A DNA stretch of 64,000 nt, taken from Pyropia haitanensis (lineage: Eukaryota; Rhodophyta; Bangiophyceae; Bangiales; Bangiaceae). Position 1 is the first letter of the stretch, and every line of letters begins with the position of its first letter. Shown here in pieces: positions 30,521 to 41,519 of the stretch. The stretch lies in the NCBI GenBank assembly GCA_008729055.1, contig SDUX01000004.1, forward strand, positions 5,906,559-5,970,558, read 5' to 3'. The notes below the pieces were generated by a model. That model saw nothing but the letters and a program-made list of their open reading frames with translations. It searched no databases and was not told where the DNA came from. The position numbers were made by a program, and so were the translations under genes.

Positions 30521-32470
30521 GGACACTCAGGGACGAGGACCGCGGAGATGACGTGCAGTCGGAGGTGGTTACGAAGGACGAAAGGATGCTGAGGGACGCT
30601 GGTGGGACGGGACGAGCAGTGATGGCTGCTCTTATGGGATACGACACCCCCCCGAGGCGACCAGGCACCCCCGCGGCAGCCACGGCCCCTGCCAGCCGGC
30701 GCCGCGGCCGCAGCCCGCGGCGCAGGCAGCCGGTGCGCCCGCTCGCGCCAGCCAGTGCGGCACCAGCGTGGACCGGCTGCGCCGCACGCGCAGCGCACCC
30801 CCCGCTGAGATATGGTTTGGGGGGGTGGGTGCCGTTCCCAAGCCAATGGGGATCCGGTCTCAGCCGATGATTGGCCCACCGTATGAGGCCCGCACTGGTG
30901 GGCACTCCCTGACCGTTGGTGTGCTGAGCCTGAGGAAATGGGCGGCCACGGACGGGCCGACTGGCCACTACAGGGGCGGATGGTGCGCAGCTCTCCTCGT
31001 TGGGCGCCGGCGTGCCGCAGGGTTCAGTTGAGTGGAGGCGCGATGCGCGGGTATTTTGACGAGCGGGCGCGTGCGCACAAGCGCCGCGTGTGCCGTCTCG
31101 CAAGCGTGGACGCCGCGGAGATTTTTCCTGCCTCGAGCCGACACGGATCACCACGCTCAGGACACTGCGACTGCGAACGCACACGAGAGCGGCACTGCTC
31201 ATGATGATTTGTCTGGGTGGCTCATCTCGCTCATCACGCACGTGGCAACCCAATGAGGACGCCTCATGCAGTCCGCCCAGATATCCTTTCAAATACATGA
31301 AATTACTGGATGAATCTAGCTGCAATTTGAATTCGACAGCCTGTGTCGGGCGCTGACGGTGGTATATCCCAATTGTAGGGCCTGCCCCGACTCACCCCGG
31401 CCACACCATCGCCAAACTCGAGCGCCGGAGACGTGCCAAAGGCCGCCGACGCCACTGCCGTTTGCCAGAGCCACCGGCGCCGCGGCCAAGGCGGGGTCTT
31501 TGTCGTGGTCGCCACGGCGGGGTCTTTGTCGTGGTCGCCACTTCTGTCCCTATCCCCGCCGCGGCTATCGCAGCCAGCCGCTGCCGCCCTGCCTCGCTAC
31601 CTGTCGCGGCGGGGTACTGGGGTTTGCGCTTCTACCGTGGGGCTTCGTTTTTTTTCTCGCTTCTCGCCGCCGTTCAGCCGTGGCGGCGCTTCCCCTCGTG
31701 CGTGGGGGGTGGGCCGCAGCAACGTGTGGCGTCACGGCGGGGAGGCGCCTCGAATTGTCCCTGTCAGGCCTTCCACCGCTGGACCGTCGCCGGCCGCCTT
31801 GCCAGTCGTCCCCGTGCTTGCCCGTCGCCGACGAGCGCCCCTATTTCGCTGCCTGTCCTATCCCCTCCCGTTCTTCCCCCGCCCTCTACCCGTCCCCTCC
31901 CTCTCCTCCCTTTCTTCCTTTTTGCCTGTCGACCATGTGTTGCGGGTGCCACGCCGCAGGCGGGAGGAGCGCCTCCCACGCGGGACCCTCCCCTCGCCAT
32001 GCGGCGCCGCCCATGGCGGATGGTGTTGTCACCCGCCTTCCCGGCATGGTGGGGGCCGCCTCCGCCGTTGCGGCTGCTGGCTGACGTGGCGGCCCGGGCT
32101 GGGTGGAGCGTGGCGCGGCCGCGCCCCCGCCCCCTCCCCCCCTCCTTTGTTCTCTCGTCGGACACTGGGCGGCGTTCCCCGTGGCGATGGCATCCCTGCA
32201 TGTGGGCGACGGGGAGCTCGGTCGGGGGCCTCTCATCCACCCTGTGGCCGTGACGAATCACTTGGGCCCCCGCTTCCCCGTCGGCTAGTCGTGGCCGTGA
32301 GAGCCCGCGCGCCTGTTGCCAGGCCGACGCCGACTGGGTTCCGCCGTACCGCCGCAGAGCGGCGCGGGGAACCCCTCTTTCCGCGTGCCGCGCTCCCCTG
32401 CTAGTTCTTTATTGCTCCTTCGTTCCCATTACCCCACCCCTTTTGCTCTTCCCCTCACCCCCTGGGGTGG
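30521..32470. other. Intergenic, several weak open frames
   Basis: An AT-richer patch at about 31240-31370 is followed by a T/C-rich plus strand from 31480 to 32100. Open frames occur on both strands without domains or compelling starts. The only clear structure is the 26-bp duplication at 31491. Confidence 0.4.
31491..31541 (+). repeat. Tandem duplication, 26-bp period
   Basis: A 25-base unit beginning GCGGGGTCTTTGTCGTGGTC is present at 31491-31515 and repeated exactly at 31517-31541. Looks like a recent slippage duplication. Confidence 0.9.
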
Positions 32471-32650
32471 ATGTCGCACTCCTACATCCTCCGTTCTCCA
32501 TCTTTGTCCGAGTTGTTGTGCCGTGTTGCTTCATCGTCTCCCCCCCCCCTCCCTGCAGCCTCCCTCCCCCCTCCCACCTCCCTTCTGTCCCAACTCCCTT
32601 TCCCCTCACCTCCCATCAACCTCCCCTCTCATCCGCCGTTCATTTCCCTC
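32471..32650 (+). promoter_or_regulatory. Pyrimidine-rich leader upstream of the gene at 32651
   Basis: From about 32530 to the ATG the plus strand is overwhelmingly C and T with few purines. Position directly before a start codon matches the other leaders in the window. Transcription start is not determinable. Confidence 0.4.
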
Positions 32651-33786
32651 ATGTCCTCTGCGGGCGGCAGCTTCGCCGCGGCCGTTGCGCTGGTCATTTG
32701 TGTGGGTCAGGTGGCGGTCGACACGGGGGGCTTTGCGGGCGGCAATGGCGCCGCGGCGGTGGCGGCGATGGCGGCGATGGCGCTGTTGGCGCCCCGCCTG
32801 GCCGGCGCCGCCCGTGCATTGAAGCGTGGCGCATCGCGGGCCGGGGGGTGGGCGGGAAGACGGGGGCGAGGCAAGCCACCGGCCTCACCCGTCCCTGTAG
32901 CTGAGGGGGATGGGGCCGGCGGGGTTGCGACGGTGGCGAGGGGGGACGACCCCCCCGCCAGTGGTGCGGCCACGGCCGTGGGCGAAGGGGCCGCGGTGGT
33001 GGCGGCGGCGACCCTGCCGGCGTTGCCGTTGCCATTGGTGGTGGACGAAAAAGTCCTCACCGCCGCGACCGTTCTGACGATGGAGGACTACACGACGGCG
33101 GAGGAGGGGGACGGCTCTACTTCGCGTCGCACGGGTGGGCGCCGTGACGGCCGCCGCGGCCATCGGGGGAGGCGGACGGGGCGCTGGGGGGGGGGGACGC
33201 CGCCGTTGCCGCGGCTGCCGCCCCCACCGCCGCCGCCCCAAGGCTGGCGTACAGTCTACGCGACGCGCGTGGCGGCCCAGCCAGAAGGGACGACGCGGAC
33301 GGCGGTGGTGGCGGCGGCGGCAGCGGCACCGCGGGGGCCAGCCCCCCCGTTCCTCCCCCCTCCACCTCCAACGTCACCGTCGCTGACCGACTCGGCGTCG
33401 ACGTCGGCGGGGTCGACGGCGTGGGCGCCCGCGGCGGGGTGCGGGGAGCGGCGTCTGCCACCGCGACCGCGGCTGCCACGGCGGCCGAGACCGCGCGGCC
33501 GCCCACGGCACGTGTGCGTGGAGGTCTGAGCGCGGCGGTGGTGGCGTATCGAGCGGGGTGGGTGGGTGTTGTAGCCACGATAGTGGCTGCGTCGTGTGCT
33601 CCCAGACACCCCGCATCCTGGCATATTGCGGTCACACGGGTATTCAAAGAGGCCAGTGGGATAGAAAAAGAGCCATTGAATTTTCATCGTCTGCTGCCCG
33701 TTTGTGACTGTAATGCAAGGATTGCACCAACCGAGGACGTCATGCCAGCCCAAGCTGAGACCGACAGGGCGGACACGCGCGGTTGA
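32651..33786 (+). CDS. Unrecognised protein with hydrophobic N-terminus, one frame break
   Basis: ATG 32651 starts MSSAGGSFAAAVALVICVGQ, and a second hydrophobic stretch (AAAVAAMAAMALLAPRLAG) follows, so the N-terminus is probably a signal or a membrane hairpin. A conserved-looking segment, LVVDEKVLTAATVLTMEDYT, precedes an Arg/Gly-rich patch. At the G11 run (33186-33196) the plausible frame changes by one base; beyond it the sequence reads RLAYSLRDARGGPARRDD and NVTVADRLGVDVGGVDGVG to a stop at 33786. Total length is 2 modulo 3; with one extra base the protein would be 378 residues. No family recognised. Confidence 0.5.
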
Positions 33787-34301
33787 CTGAGCCCTCCGCG
33801 GCGCCCACGCCCGACGCTGGGACCAAGCGCTGTGTCTCCGGCCAAGTGGCCGAGTTCCAGTGTGTGGCGCTGGGGGTGGGGGGGGTGGGGTGGGGAAGGT
33901 CTTCGCTTCGCTTGTGGCCACCGCTGCCGACGTGCCGACCAAGCTGCGTGGGCAAGGGGGGCTTGCCGGCGGATCCGGCCCCGTCTTTTTGCTGTTTCCG
34001 CTCCCGCGGTCCGCCCCTCCCCCACACCGCGCTGTCCGGCCGCTGCGGCGGCTGACGGTGGCTGTGGCTGCTGGCGCGTGCGCCGCCGGCTAGTCTCACC
34101 GGCATTGCCGAGGCTCCCTGCTGTGTGCAGGCGCTGTCGTCACCGCTGCCTTTGGGTCTGCTGCCTGTGGAGAGGAGCCCCTCTGGCTGCTGGCGCTGCC
34201 TCGAGGTATTGGGGCTAGGGCACTGATAGCGGTCGCACCGCGGTGCGAGCCGTTTCCCCTTCCTATAGCGCTCCCTGTTGGTCCCTCGTGCCGCCACGAC
34301 C
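33787..34301. other. Intergenic spacer and leader of TEX261/SVP26-like gene
   Basis: No supported gene. The last 50 bases before 34302 are pyrimidine-rich and end in a good start context (ACGACCATG). Confidence 0.45.
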
Positions 34302-35006
34302 ATGTGGCTCCCGTCGCTGTTTGTTGTGCTGGTCTATGTCAGCGGCTACATCTTCCTCCTATTTGGCGCCGTGTGCTTGGCGTCGGGCCTCTACTGGCTG
34401 GTGGAGCTGGCCGAAGAGTACACATCGTTGGCCAAGAAGCTCATCCGCGGCGCCACCATTACCCTCCTCGTCCTGCACGTGCTGTTGCTCGTGTACGAGC
34501 GGTTCCCCCTTTTACCCACCGGGACCGGCCTGGTCGCTCATGCGGTCTACTACCAGCTGCTGCGGTCGTTCCCGTTTGTGGAGCCTCGGTCTGCGCTGTT
34601 TGGCATTTCCGCGGTCGGGTTTGTGGCGAGCAACGTCCTGTGGTACCGTTTCTTTGCCGCCGACGTTGAGATTTTTTACCGCTATGGGGTGGCGCCGCTC
34701 CCCGCGGTGGCGGCCTTCTTCCTCTTGGTCGTCTGGCTTGTCCCTGGGGCCTTCTTTGTGTCCCTCACCGTCAACGAATCGGTGCTGCCGGGGGCGGGGG
34801 TGGATTCACCGCGAGGTGTGAGCCCCGCGTCCTCGGCCGCGCGGGGGGACGATGGGAGCGGCGACCGCAAGCGGAGGAAAAACGTGGTGCTCGCCGGCTT
34901 CAGCTGGTTGCTCGACGGGGTGAGGCGGGCGGCAGGCTACGAGACCAGAGATACAGCGGACCTTTTCTCGCCAGCACCCAGACGTCAAGCGCAGCACAAC
35001 TGGTAA
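34302..35006 (+). CDS. TEX261: TEX261/SVP26-family ER-Golgi membrane protein
   Basis: A 234-residue protein, single exon, close to the family length. Four hydrophobic segments are visible: LPSLFVVLVYVSGYIFLLFG with CLASGLYWLVELAEEYT, ATITLLVLHVLLLVYERFP, FGISAVGFVASNVLWYRFFA and PAVAAFFLLVVWLVPGAFFV. The pattern SGLYWLVELAEEYT, the central YQLLRSFPFVEP and the final LVVWLVPGAFFVSL are characteristic of TEX261 (animals) and Svp26 (yeast), adaptors that load Golgi type II membrane proteins such as mannosyltransferases into COPII vesicles. The charged C-terminal tail (DRKRRKNVV) faces the cytosol in relatives. No homopolymer interrupts the gene. It may serve type II enzymes such as the glycosyltransferase at 1775-4576, but that is speculation. 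Confidence 0.88.
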   Translation: MWLPSLFVVLVYVSGYIFLLFGAVCLASGLYWLVELAEEYTSLAKKLIRGATITLLVLHVLLLVYERFPLLPTGTGLVAHAVYYQLLRSFPFVEPRSALFGISAVGFVASNVLWYRFFAADVEIFYRYGVAPLPAVAAFFLLVVWLVPGAFFVSLTVNESVLPGAGVDSPRGVSPASSAARGDDGSGDRKRRKNVVLAGFSWLLDGVRRAAGYETRDTADLFSPAPRRQAQHNW

Positions 35007-35912
35007 CTGGTGGTGGTGGGCGGGGGGGGGGGGGGGGGGCGTGGGCGTGAATATTGAGACGAGGGGAGGGTCGGGAGCGGGGTGTGGGTGAGTTTTTCAA
35101 GCAGAGGCGGCATGGTTGCTTAGGGGCTATGACAGACGGCTTGGGATGTGGTCACCTTCTCTTGTGTCGCGGGGGCCTCGCGTGCAGTACGATGTCGGTG
35201 CTGTATTGGTTCCCTGCTTCGCTGCAGCAGCATGCTACTTTTCGCCACTTGTGTGCCTCGCTGCTTGTGTGTACTGTATGTGCCTGCTTGCGCGCCAGAG
35301 GCGCTTCCGGGATGGTGCACTTTTTCTCGGTGCAGGCGGCGCGGCGCGACGCGGGGACACGTGCGAAGTGTGGTGTGGCGTCTTGGCTGCGTCCTGGGTT
35401 GGTAACGGGTCGGACGGTGGCGGACGGCGCCGTGCGTCAAGCAGCTGTCGCTGTTTCCGTGCGCGCTTACGTAACGGTCGTCGCGTGTGTCCGTTGCGGG
35501 TGTTTCTCAAGGCCAAGGGTCAGGGCTTCGTGCATGTTGCTCTATAGATTTCAGCTGCTCGCTGACGGCGGGGGAGGGCACGCCACTGAACGGAGCATGA
35601 GCCTGCCGACACAGACTAGGCCCTCTGTTTTACAATGCATCACAAGGATCGACAGATCGCGCAGAAAGGATACAGTGGAAATGCAAAGCATCGCGTGAGA
35701 GCGAATGAACAATGCAGAGCAGGGCGAAAACAGTAGCAAGCAGCAGCAGCACTCACAAAGACAGTCAAGAATCCAGTGTGCCAGCAGTGAGCTGGAGAGA
35801 AAGCATGGGCAACAGCAGTAAAGTATGGCGCGCACCACCACAAGTCGGCGGGCTCCCAGCAGTTATCACGCACGCCACACTGCTCCTCTGCGGCCAAAGG
35901 GCAAAGCGGAGA
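35007..35912. other. Convergent 3' regions
   Basis: Moderate-GC, T-rich DNA between the ends of the plus-strand TEX261 gene and the minus-strand YABBY/HMG-like gene. No coding evidence; probably 3' untranslated sequence of both. Confidence 0.5.
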
Positions 35913-36932
35913 TCACTGGTTGGCAGCCATTGCATTGACCGCAGACTTGGGGTTCTCCGGGGCTGTCGCCCACAACGCGGCCACCAGCTTGAACGCGTCC
36001 TTGTGTGCCAGCGCCGGCTGCTCCGCCTTGATCTACGGTGTCCGCAGTCGTCAGTGCCGGGTGCAATCCAACAACCCACGCTCAACAAAGAACGTGAGGG
36101 GCACCATGAGAGTGCATAAGTGGCCGACTGTACGTCAGTGACTGATGTACTTCCGCACAACAAAACCATCGCGTCGCCCGTCCACTGCCTCAGCAGGGAG
36201 GGGCTACCCAGGCACCACCCACCAGAGGGCCAGCACTTGCGGACTTCCCTCAGCACCCACCAAACATACCCGAGCAACATGAGCACGCATGAACATGTTG
36301 TATGGAGACAGTGCACGCGGTTTCTTGTCCGCAGCCGCCTTGGGAGCCGCCGCCACTGGCACAGGTGCCGGCATCGCCACCACTGGCGGCGGCGCAGCGG
36401 GGGCCGCGGCCGCCGCCTGTTCCGCCGCGGCAGCAGCAGCCGCGGCCTTGGACGACCGCCCCTTCTTGGGTGCGCGCCCCTTGCCCGCCGGGCGGCCCGC
36501 CGCGGCTGCAGCCGCGGGCGGCGGCGGTGCCGCGGCTGCCGCTTCGGCCGCCTCCTCCGCCGCCGCCTCGGCGGCTGCCTCGGCGGCCAGCGCGGCGGCC
36601 GCCACGGCCTTGGCGTTGGCTTCCGCAGACGCGGCTGCCAGCTTGGCCGCCCGCGCCGCCGCCGCACCGGGCCGCTTGGGCGCGCCACGCTTCTTGGCCG
36701 CCCCACCGCCGCCGCCGCCGCCGCCGCCGCCCGCGGGCGCGGCCGCCGCCGCCCCCTCCGAGGGCGCCGCGGCAATGGGCACCACCGCCGGGGCGGGGGG
36801 TACCGGCTTGGTGACGCCCCCCGCCAGGGCCGCCTTGGACGGGCGCCCGCGCTTGCGCTTGGGCGCCACCGCGGGCGGGGGGGGGGGGGCGGCCATGGGG
36901 GCCGGCGCCAGCGTCGGCGGCTTGCGAGGCAT
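35913..36932 (-). CDS. YABBY/HMG-box-like DNA-binding protein with AT-hooks (2 exons)
   Basis: Exon 1 runs 36932-36270 and exon 2 runs 36032-35913; the intron begins GTATGT and ends CACCGTAG, and phase 0 joining gives 260 residues. The C-terminal domain reads KKPRALSPYNMFMRAHVAR, then IKAEQPALAHKDAFKLVAA and LWATAPENP, which matches the YABBY/HMG-like helix pattern (SPYN-F, I--E-P-L-HK-AF---A--W). The N-terminal 200 residues are Ala/Pro-rich with basic hooks: KRKRGRPSK (AT-hook core GRP, residues 26-33), KKRGAPKRPG and GKGRAPKKGRSSK. No C2C2 zinc finger of land-plant YABBY proteins is present. Probably a chromatin or transcription regulator in the nucleus. A C-rich leader precedes the ATG. 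Confidence 0.8.
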
Positions 36933-39633
36933 GGTGCAGACAGGTGGCAGTGGCCGCCGGGGCGGGCGGCCGTGGGCGTTTCTGCGTGGGTAGGCCGGGG
37001 GGGGGCGGGGAGGGGATCGTTCACAGCAAAAAACGGAATGGGTATAGAGAAAGGATCCCAGGGGTGACGGCGGAGAGTGCGACGGGGGTGCGCGCGTCCT
37101 AGGAGCGCGCGTCGTGCTGATATGGCCCGCGCGCGCAGGTGTGGCCAACGCCGTCGACCCCCCATCCTGCGCGACGCGCGCTGGCACAAGCACCCGTGGT
37201 CCGTGAGAACGGGGGGGGTGTGGGGGGCGGCGGACCTCCCAGGATGCCCGTGGGAGGCGTTCCCAGAGTGCGCCTTTTTTGTCGTCCCAGCGCGCCACCC
37301 CAGATGAAGCCACCCCCCTCACCCCCCCGTCAAGTGGGGGTGGCGCTGGTGGGCGCGCTCCTCCCATGCTCGGCTGGGCGGGCTTTTTTCGCATTATTCG
37401 TGAGCTGGATTGACCGGCGGACGTGCCGGGATTGTGGGCTGATTGGGGCGCGGGGTGAGGGGGGTCGGCGCTCCCGATGGGCCGGATTTTTACGGCGCCC
37501 CAGGCGGGCTGTCCAGCTGGATCCCACGCCGTCGCGTGTCCGTGGCGCGGGGGGCGCGGCCCCTCCACGTGACAGCGATTTTGCATGCAATATGGTCAGG
37601 CCGGCGCGAGGGGATCGCAGATCAGGCCCAGCCACTCGTGAACGGCAGACGCCCCCCCCCGGTGCGCAACGGCGACAAGCCGACCCGTGTTGCGGCGTCG
37701 GGCCGCGTGCTCGCCAGAGCGTGTCGCCCACCGCGGGCAGCCGTCCAAAAGACCCACCGACGGGCCTGCCGAGCACCCCATAACCCTCCGCACGCGGGCA
37801 GGCGTGGGTGGCTCGCAGATGGTGCGGATGTCCCAGTTGCCCGGGCCGCCGCCGCCTCCACGCACAGTGACGAGGTGGGGCCACTAACGGGCGCGGCCGT
37901 CACCGCGGCCCGAGCGCGCGCGAGGTCTTCCACAATTTTTTCTCCAGTGGGGCCGCGCAGAGGCACCGACGGTCCACTGTAGGGCAAGCCCGCCCCGACG
38001 AGCCGAGAAACGGCCGCCCGCGGCTGTCCTCCCCTGCCTGCAACGGGCGGAGCGCGGGCCGTTTCACCAGAGATCTCTTCCCCCCCCGGCGGAGGAAGTC
38101 TTCCGACGGTAGCGCGCCCACCCCCCTTCCCAACCCTTCCCCCGCACGCGCGCCCAGCTCACGGCGGCTGGCCGTCCACAGGGCGGCTGCGACGGCAACC
38201 GCTGCTTCGTGGACAGGCCACCATCCGACGTGCTTGGGTGTGGAAGAAGGAAGGGACGCACCGCTGCTAAGTGGGGGAGGCGGTGACCATTTTGCCGCTG
38301 CCGACAGCGACGGCGGACATGTGGTTGCCCCGGCACCCCGCGTCGCAGCACCGCCAAAAGCCGCCGTCAACCTCGCGCTGACGACGACTTCTGGGGTTCG
38401 CGGGGGAGACTGGAGCGAAGGGCTATGGAGGCGCGCGCCGTGCGGGAGGTGGCCACTTGGTCCATAGCAGGTGTGTGTACGTGCCGACCTGGAGCGGTGA
38501 GACACCTGTGCGGCCAACCCAAGTGTTACTGTACACATCGAGCCCCTGTCGCCACACCCCCCGTTTGCATCACGGTAGACGGGACGTTGGGGAGCTCCTG
38601 GCTGCGTCAACCCCGCCCCCTCCCGTGCGGGGCACGGAACAGCCCGCCCGCGCGGGCACCACCAGCACCTGTTCCCTCTCCCTCTCAGTGCACCTCAACC
38701 ACCTCAGCCTTGCCCTCCGAGCGTTCAGGGGTTCAGCAGCGGCGTGGCAAGAGGTGCCCGACGGGGAACTGCTCGGAAACGGCGGGCGACTCGTCCACCC
38801 GACCGCGCTTCGCCTAGCCGCATGTCGCGGCCAGTCTGGATTTGAGCGCCTGTAAATGACTGTTGGAACCCGACAGGCGAGAACAGAACACAGAAAGGCG
38901 CGCCGAGACGCACCTGCCACAGCTCCAGCGGGCTCCCGCCGACCCGCGCCTGCATCGGTGGCCCGTCGCGGCCGCCACGCCGGGCCACGCGCACGGGAGC
39001 GCAGCGCCGCTGCAGCCGCCGCTGCCGTGCCCAGGAGGTCAACCGTACCACCCACCACCCAGTGTAGACAAGCGATGGTGACCCCTGCGCCGCCGACACG
39101 CCCAACAAAACGGGGGGCGTGCAATCCCCCGCCCTCCCGTCACAAACGCGTTCAGCCCCCCACCCCACAACCTCTCCTTCTAAGAGCACCGCGTCCCCCA
39201 CCCTCTTCCCCCCGCCAGTGGCCGTTCCCGTCACAAAGTCTCACCCCTGCCGTTGGCGCAGCAGCCGCACACGCCCACAAGCAGGCGCACTGGCCGTCCC
39301 CCCCCCCCCCGGTCGCCCCCCTCACCGTGCGGTGCTTGCTGGTACCCCCCCCCCCGCCGTCCCACCGGGACGCGTCGCCGCCGCCACGGGCGTCGCCGCC
39401 ACGGCGGGCGCCGCGCCCAACAGCTTGGCCAGCGCGGCGGCCCGCTTGGCGGCGCCCAGCTGGTGGAGGCCGCCGTAGTAGCGGCGGCGGGCGGCGGCGG
39501 GGTCCCGCTCGCGCCTGCGGGTGCGGCGCGGCAAAGAAAGCGGCGAGGGGAGCACAGGCCGGGGACAGTGCGAGTAGAAACAGGATCGGGTGCATACGGA
39601 AGGGGAGGGGAACATGGAAGGGGGACACGGAAC
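36933..39633. other. Gene-poor 2.7 kb; possible exon near 39322-39520
   Basis: Only one fragment looks coding: on the minus strand, after an acceptor-like CCGCAG near 39520, the frame reads RERDPAAARRRYYGGLHQLG and AAKRAAALAKLLGAA to a stop at 39322. Just upstream, another frame encodes a signal-peptide-like MHPILFLLALSPACAPLAA. Further minus-strand sense near 38930-39090 ends at a donor-like CAGGTGCGT. These could be parts of one minus-strand gene, but I cannot join them. The rest shows nothing. Confidence 0.3.
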
Positions 39634-39698
39634 AGGTCGTGAGGGGGGTTTGATAACAGGGGTGGTGTTATCCAGTTATCAAACCCCCCTCACGACCT
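39634..39698. repeat. Perfect 24-bp-arm hairpin
   Basis: Left arm 39634-39657 (starts AGGTCGTGAGGGGGGTTTGA) and right arm 39675-39698 are exact reverse complements around a 17-base loop. The arms end in GATAAC/GTTATC facing the loop. In RNA this would be a very stable stem. Not near an annotated stop codon on either strand. Confidence 0.95.
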
Positions 39699-39712
39699 CT
39701 GGGGGGGGGTTA

Positions 39713-39726
39713 GATAACATGTTATC
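39713..39726. repeat. 14-bp palindrome GATAACATGTTATC
   Basis: A perfect palindrome 14 bases after the 24-bp hairpin. It repeats the GATAAC half-site, preceded by a G9 run and followed by C5, so it is a shortened version of the hairpin's arms. Confidence 0.95.
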
Positions 39727-39734
39727 CGACCCCC

Positions 39735-40700
39735 TCCTAGGATCGCGGCCAACCTGGTTCTGTCATGTGCAATTGGTCGAGGCGAGAAGTTGCCAAGTGT
39801 CCGACTTCTCTGCGTGATCCGAGCACTGGAATTTGTCAGCAGACACTTACAGATTCAACTCCCCCTGGCAGGAACAGTGGTCGAGGGCTCTGGGAAAGTC
39901 GACTCACGCCCTCGCCGGACGAAGCCGCTGATTGGACTGTGGCAGCGGCGCCCCTTGGGCGGGTGCTCCTCCGCACCCTGTGCGCGTGCGGCCAGGTGCG
40001 CTATCTCGACCGCCTTGCACAGGCGGCCAAACTGGACGTCTGGGGCGTCCGCGTTGACAGTGATGGGCTGGACGGCGAGCCGCCTCTCGACAGACCGACG
40101 CCCTCCCGCCCGCGGCGCGCCCCGCGGCGCTCGGCCGTGACGCTCTTGGGAAGCAGAAGCAAGCTGCGCGGCGGAGGGCGGGTGAGGGTGGGGTGGGGGA
40201 CGACGGCACAGCCACAACTCGAGAGCTGGCGGACGCGAAGGGGGGGGGGGGGGGGGGGTGCCACCCGCCGACACGGTGCTCACGCAGGCACCTCCTCGAC
40301 CGCCGCGCCTCCGTGTGCGGGGGTTGGCTACCGGCCGCGGTGCAGCGGCCCGCCGCGACGCCGCGCTTCCACCTGCACCCTCTCCCCCTATCGCTCGCCC
40401 CGCCCCCTTCCCCGTCCCCCACCACGCGCCCTCCCACCCCTCGTCCTCGCGGTGCTCCCACCACCGCCCCTCCCCCCGTTCCTACCCGCCGCCGAGCCGG
40501 CAGGGCGGCGGGCGCCCCGCCCGCCCATCCCCGCCTGCGACGGTGCGGCGGCCGCTCCCGCCGCCTCGTGCGTGCACGTTTCCCCGTGGGCTTCTGGCGT
40601 GGGGTGGCTGCCCTCCCCCCCCGCCCCCCCACCCCCTCCCCCCGCCCACGCGTCCCCCTTGCCTTGTTGGCCACTGTGTAGGCTCACCCCCCTCCTCACC
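39735..40700 (+). promoter_or_regulatory. Upstream region and pyrimidine-rich leader of the 40701 gene
   Basis: An ATTGG pentamer occurs at about 39931. From about 40375 to 40500, and again near 40612-40700, the plus strand is dominated by C and T, ending CCTCCTCACC before the ATG. The frame is open upstream, but this sequence looks like leader, not protein. Confidence 0.35.
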
Positions 40701-41519
40701 ATGGCCGGGGGTGGAGGCAGCAACGGCACGTCGCCAGCCACCTCCTCCTCCTCCCTGAGCGGCGCCAGCGGCGCCACCGGCGGTGGTGGGGGCGGGGGAG
40801 GGGCGGGCGGGAGCGCGGCGGAGGACGTGCAGGCCCGCCTTAAGGCCCTCAACGTGACGCTCCTCGGGCGCCTCAAGGCCGCCGAGGCCCGCATCGCGGC
40901 GCTGAGCTCCGAGGTGGAGACCTCCCGCGACGCGACGGCCGCGGCGGAAGCGAGCGCTGCGGCGGCGACGGCCAACGCCGAGGCGACCGCCGCGGACGCG
41001 GCGGCGGCCGAGAAGGCCCGCGCCGCCGAGCGGGAAGCAGAGGAGCGGGAGCGGGAGCGCGAGCGGGAGCGCGAGCAGGATCGTGCTGCGTCGGCGGCCA
41101 AGCCGCCGCTGCCGCCGCCATCGACGGGCGTCATGGCATCGGCTGCGGACAAGGCGGCCGGGGAGGCACCGGGGATTCCCCCGCCCGCCACGGCGGGGGG
41201 GGGGGCGGATGCAGGTCCGGGCGCAGGGGGGGCGAGGGGGATTGACGTGGCTGGCATGCTCGGCGGCCTTGGGGCGCTGTCGGCGGTGGCCCGCGGCGGG
41301 GGGGGCGATGGAAGCGGTGGCGGAGGCGGCGGCGGCGGCGTCGAGTCCATGCTTGGTGGCTGGGTGCACACACTGCAGAGCTGGGCTCAGGCGGTCGAGG
41401 CGGCGGTTACGGGCTTATGGCGCCAGCTGATGGGGGTGTTGGGGAAGGTCGCGGGGATGCTGCCAGGGGGGGGGCACCAGGGGGCGGCGGCTTCCGAGAG
41501 GGCGCCTCTGTTGGGGTGA
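40701..41519 (+). CDS. Coiled-coil protein with amphipathic C-terminus, function unknown (272 aa)
   Basis: Starts in a good context (CACCATGG). After a Ser/Gly-rich head, residues about 48-130 form a heptad-like coiled coil: EDVQARLKALNVTLLGRLKA, AEARIAALSSEVETSRDA, an Ala/Glu stretch and EEREREREREREQDR. A Gly/Pro linker follows, then helical segments GIDVAGMLGGLGALSAVA and VESMLGGWVHTLQSWAQAVE, AAVTGLWRQLMGVLGKVAGM, ending ERAPLLG. The ends could bind membranes. The frame runs unbroken through a G11 run (41195-41205), unlike several neighbours. No family recognised. Confidence 0.6.
   Translation: MAGGGGSNGTSPATSSSSLSGASGATGGGGGGGGAGGSAAEDVQARLKALNVTLLGRLKAAEARIAALSSEVETSRDATAAAEASAAAATANAEATAADAAAAEKARAAEREAEEREREREREREQDRAASAAKPPLPPPSTGVMASAADKAAGEAPGIPPPATAGGGADAGPGAGGARGIDVAGMLGGLGALSAVARGGGGDGSGGGGGGGGVESMLGGWVHTLQSWAQAVEAAVTGLWRQLMGVLGKVAGMLPGGGHQGAAASERAPLLG

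Noticed and set aside
39322..39628. Secreted protein starting MHPILFLLALSPAC
   Set aside because: The signal-like stretch is in a different frame from the plausible downstream exon and no join could be justified.
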